Shown in pieces: positions 60,447 to 64,000 of a stretch of DNA of 64,000 nt. The notes under the pieces are model-generated. The model was not told the origin of the DNA. It saw only the letters and a list, made by a program, of their open reading frames with translations, and ran no database searches. Made by a program: the position numbers and the translations under genes. Position 1 is the first letter of the stretch; each line of letters opens with the position of its first letter. The stretch is from positions 14,072,077 through 14,136,076 of the forward strand of contig NC_092582.1 in NCBI RefSeq assembly GCF_037975245.1, given 5' to 3'. Source of the stretch: Apostichopus japonicus (taxonomy: Eukaryota; Echinodermata; Holothuroidea; Aspidochirotida; Stichopodidae).

Positions 60447-63400
60447 GTGGCAAAGGTACATGTTCTTTCTTTTTCGGTGGATGGTGAACTTTTGCAGTAG
60501 GGAATAACTTTAGTGTTCAAATTTTGTGCAACTAGTACAGTACTGTAGTAGTGTTTGTAAAGGCTCTTAATTTTCTCTCTCATGAAATTTATTGCTGTAC
60601 AAGGTTTCTATGTAACTACAGTAAAGTGCTATACTGTTCAGTTTTAGACTTGTGTATACCAATCTGACCATTTTCGCAAAGCATTTTGTGATCCGATACC
60701 TTATCAAACTACTGTATTTGCTGTACGTATATATACTGGTCAGTAAATCATTGATAGAAAAACCTAGTTGAAGGGATAGAAGTAAATGATAGAGCACTGT
60801 ACTGTAGCTACACTTTGTATGTTAATATTGAATGGTGACAATGCTATTTCTCACTACACTTAATATCACCCAACGTATTCTAACATACCGTACAATGCCA
60901 TTTAAACATTTAATCGTACAGTACTTGAACTTAGATTGTATTACAGCTCTGCTTTTGTGCATTTGGTCACTAAGTAATTTTCATAGTATATAGTTTATGA
61001 ACAAAGTCTGCTCCATGGAAGATGACAAAAGACAAAACTCTCAGTTTTAGACATCAACGGAATGTTGAGAATCAAGTAAAGTATTCTGCAACTGTGTTGC
61101 TGGACATATTTCACATTTTCTTCTGAATTTTCTTCATTATTTAAAGTCAACCTTTGAGTATCATGTTGTCAAACTAATGGCACAACAATGTCAAGTCATT
61201 TTTAGTCCTAATCAAAAATCTGTTGAAAGAAACAGATTTGTTTTTCACTTTTGAGGAAACTTCATATATTTAAGTTTCTGACTATATTTGCACAGTTGGG
61301 CAAAATCTTAATGGTAGTTCGAGGCGACCGAATTTCTGTTCGGGACAACCGCAATCAGCTGAATAGGTTGTCAAATTAAAATTGCATTGTAGTAATAAAA
61401 CCCAAAGATGTAGGTAAAGTGATATTATAAATTGCCATCACCCTCAAAGCTGATGTTCTATTCACCAAACCTACTGTATACATTTTCCCTACATACTGCA
61501 GTACCATAGGCGTAGGAGCCTAATTTGATTTGGGGGGGCTGTAACGACTTGCCCGAAAAATATAGCAAAAATTTTTCGCGCGCGTTCAACATTTCAATGT
61601 GCATATCATATAGGCATTCATCGGTTATTACATCACATGCCTTTACCCGATGAATGCTTATATGATAAGCTCACTAAGATGTTGAATGCGCGCGAAGCGC
61701 GCGAAAATTTTGGTTTTATTTTCCGTGTTATCACCCTTTCATATTGGTTATAATTATTGGGGAAGTCGTTACGATAATAATAATAATATCAGTTTAACCA
61801 TTGAAAAACCATTGCAAATTAACCATTGCAAATTATTCTTCTTTCAGTAGGTGCCCGAAAAATTATCACCATATTGCCCGAATTTTCACTAAAAAAAATG
61901 AAAAACACATTGCAAATTATTTTTCTTTCAGTAGGTGCCCGAAAAAATATCACCATATTGCCCGAATTTTCACCAAAAATTTTGGTTGGGGGGCTGCAGC
62001 CCCCCCAGCCCCCCCGCCTCCTACGCCTATGTGCAGTACAGTATAATGTTCTGCAGATCCTACAGTGACATACTGGTCATTGTTATATTTTGCTACATTT
62101 TATTACGTACTGTACTACCAAATTTGATGTTCCGACAACCAAATTGTATGGCCTGGTTGTCTAAGGGACAACCAGCAAAAAAAGTCCTGACGAATTATCC
62201 CTATTTCATAATATCATCACGCTGTAAAAATGTGCCGTGTGTATGCAACAAATGTTAAAAGCAGAGGCATGTATGTACAGTAAATGCAATGCTGTAAGCG
62301 TGGCACAGTATTCCTGAGTTGACCTTTCACAGCAATAACACCACTCATAATAAATATTGCTGACAAGCTCAGTAAAACACAAGTTTTCTTTCAGTGGTGG
62401 ATGTTTCAGCAGTAAAACTTATAATACGCACCTGTAGGTAGAATCTACTGCTAAGCTACAGTAGATTTGAAATACGTAATTAATGCAAAAACGTGTCTTG
62501 AACAGTCACTTGATACCATGAATTATTAATTAGTGTTCAGCTAATACACAGGTAGAAGCACACAAGTCAGTGCCTACACTGCCTAGAAGTAAAGATTGAC
62601 GCATGTGATTTGTAGCCTTTCTGAACATACTCTGCAGTAACTCATGTTCCAATGTACTTAAAGTAATTTGTACAGTTACTTCAGAAGGTTACAGCGAAAA
62701 GGGAATCATTTGCGACATTTCATTAATGATGGCAGGGGTTGAGTCTCAACTAAAATGCTACTGTATGGTTACTAAGTTTTTGCCATCAGCTCTTTTCATG
62801 TTCACAAGGCATGGTGATGACCCTTGATTGTGAATTGTATGACTGACAATTATTAATAAAATTGCACTCTGTGTTACAGTACCAGCATGCATGCATGCAC
62901 ACTATCAATGCGGATTCCAGTATCGATTCCAAATTTCCTGCTGATCTTGTCATAACCCAGTGTAATGTACTACCTGTAGTTAGCTTGACAACCCATTTTG
63001 GTTCCCATCCAAACAGTTACCTTGTTTCTATAGTTCACCATAGATCTGCTGTTACTTGTTGCATTGACATAATTCCCTCTGAATTAGACAACATGACATT
63101 CTTAATTGAAATTCAGTTCATCTTATACCAAAATAGCACTGCAACTGCAGTATAAATACAGCACATCAGTACAGTACATTAAGTGACTTGTTGACCAGCT
63201 GATTCCCAGAATGGCATGCACATATTTGCTTTCTTTAAATATTGATTTATCATTAACTGCTTACAGAAATGTATTGTCTACCCGACCAAATTGCCAATCT
63301 CTCTCTCAAACAAATAGTAAAGCATTAGTTTCTATAGTAACCATGCTGTCCAAATTTGTGTTCAATATATAGTTTTGTATATTGTTTTGGAGAGAGCGGG

Positions 63401-64000
63401 GGGGGGGGGGGGGGGAGGGAGGTATGGGAGAGAGGTGATATGAGAGATCCAAGGGTAATTATATCTGTCTCTCTCCGATCTGCTCTATTGCTTTGAAGTA
63501 TCGGTTATAACGAAAGTCTGTTAATTCCATGTACAGTAGTATAGTATTTGAAAATTTGACACTACGTTGTGACCTCTTAAAACTGTGAAATCTGCAGATA
63601 TTTAGTGTGTGTGTCACAGCCCTACTCCATCAATTTGTGACAGAGGTGTGTGGCTCAGTGTGAGCAATCTGAGACATGAGAGAAAGAGATGCAATGGTAA
63701 TGTATCTTAAGTTGGTGACTTCATTATTTATTGGAGTTTGCTTGCTGAAACTATTAACAACCACATGTTGGTATAAACTACTAAATGGCTTTTAAACACA
63801 ATCTTGACAAAAACCAAATGTTTTTCATCCTTGGCATACTAGGTTTGTCAAAACTACATCCATAAAATCAATCGTGCTGTTTTTCTGCGTGCATAGCATG
63901 AATATTAATGGGGGGACATTAAATTTTAAATCAGATACCTCAGAAATGAATATTAACATTTATTGCTTTAGACCACACTTTGAATATGTTTAGGCATCGA
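60447..64000. other. Sequence replacing the exon 2 region in unit 3
   Basis: Similarity to units 1 and 2 ends after GAACAGTATTAAA at 60446. In the other units the exon-2 acceptor comes 25 bases later. The following 3.5 kb has no stomatin exon and no open frame I can support. It holds a hAT-like element (61505-62031) and a G-run near 63397. It is either a large insertion running past the window or the end of a partial duplication. Confidence 0.65.
61505..62031. mobile_element. 527 bp hAT-like non-autonomous transposon
   Basis: Left CATAGGCGTAGGAG and right CTCCTACGCCTATG are exact inverted repeats. The exact 8 bp duplication is TGCAGTAC (61497-61504 and 62032-62039). The interior contains a GCGCGC-centred inverted segment and two tandem copies of a GGTGCCCGAAAAAT-containing unit. 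A truncated relative lies at 13972-14288. Confidence 0.9.

Larger units (their letters stand above)
49559..64000 (+). repeat. Stomatin tandem unit 3 (incomplete or disrupted)
   Basis: Starts GCTGATTGAATACAAAG. Matches to units 1 and 2 run through the promoter (to 52709), exon 1, and blocks of intron 1 (52765-52908, 54895-55705, 57777-58491, 59970-60446). They then stop. It is more diverged than units 1 and 2 are from each other, so it split earlier or escaped homogenisation. Confidence 0.85.

Overview
This is a eukaryotic, intron-rich, AT-leaning nuclear DNA window, most likely from a marine invertebrate deuterostome. The animal-type porphobilinogen synthase and stomatin genes with GT-AG introns, and the very dense non-autonomous DNA transposons, fit this. 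An echinoderm is my best guess, but the taxon is an inference. There is no sign of bacterial or organellar organisation. Nearly all long open frames in the window are chance or repeat-derived. Only ALAD, one RING-finger gene and a stomatin cluster look like host genes.

Layout: (1) 238-8204, the last six coding exons of ALAD (+ strand), with a 2.2 kb nested transposon in its last intron. (2) 8205-12518, gene-poor, with a 365 bp transposon and a strong 62-base hairpin. (3) 12519-13919, an intronless RING-H2 gene with a recent internal 46-codon duplication. (4) 13920-15234, repeats. (5) 15235 to the window end, a tandem array of stomatin-containing units. Unit 1 (15235-31935) and unit 2 (31936-48088) each carry a complete six-exon stomatin gene encoding 279 residues. 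Unit 3 (49559 onward) has exon 1 and much of intron 1. Its similarity to the other units stops 25 bases before the exon-2 acceptor, and the remaining exons are not seen.

Because the units are paralogous, each insertion can be read against an empty site in a sister unit. This resolves several mobile elements to the base, with target-site duplications. They are hAT-like elements (CAGTGGCG-type ends, 8 bp duplications), a family with TATGG ends and 6 bp duplications that includes a 2 kb giant fold-back, and a 744 bp fold-back whose arms are a 16 bp minisatellite. The strongest points for follow-up are the stomatin array with replacement-only change in the membrane-hairpin exon, the two fold-back elements in unit 3, and a GC-rich cassette shared between transposons with different ends.
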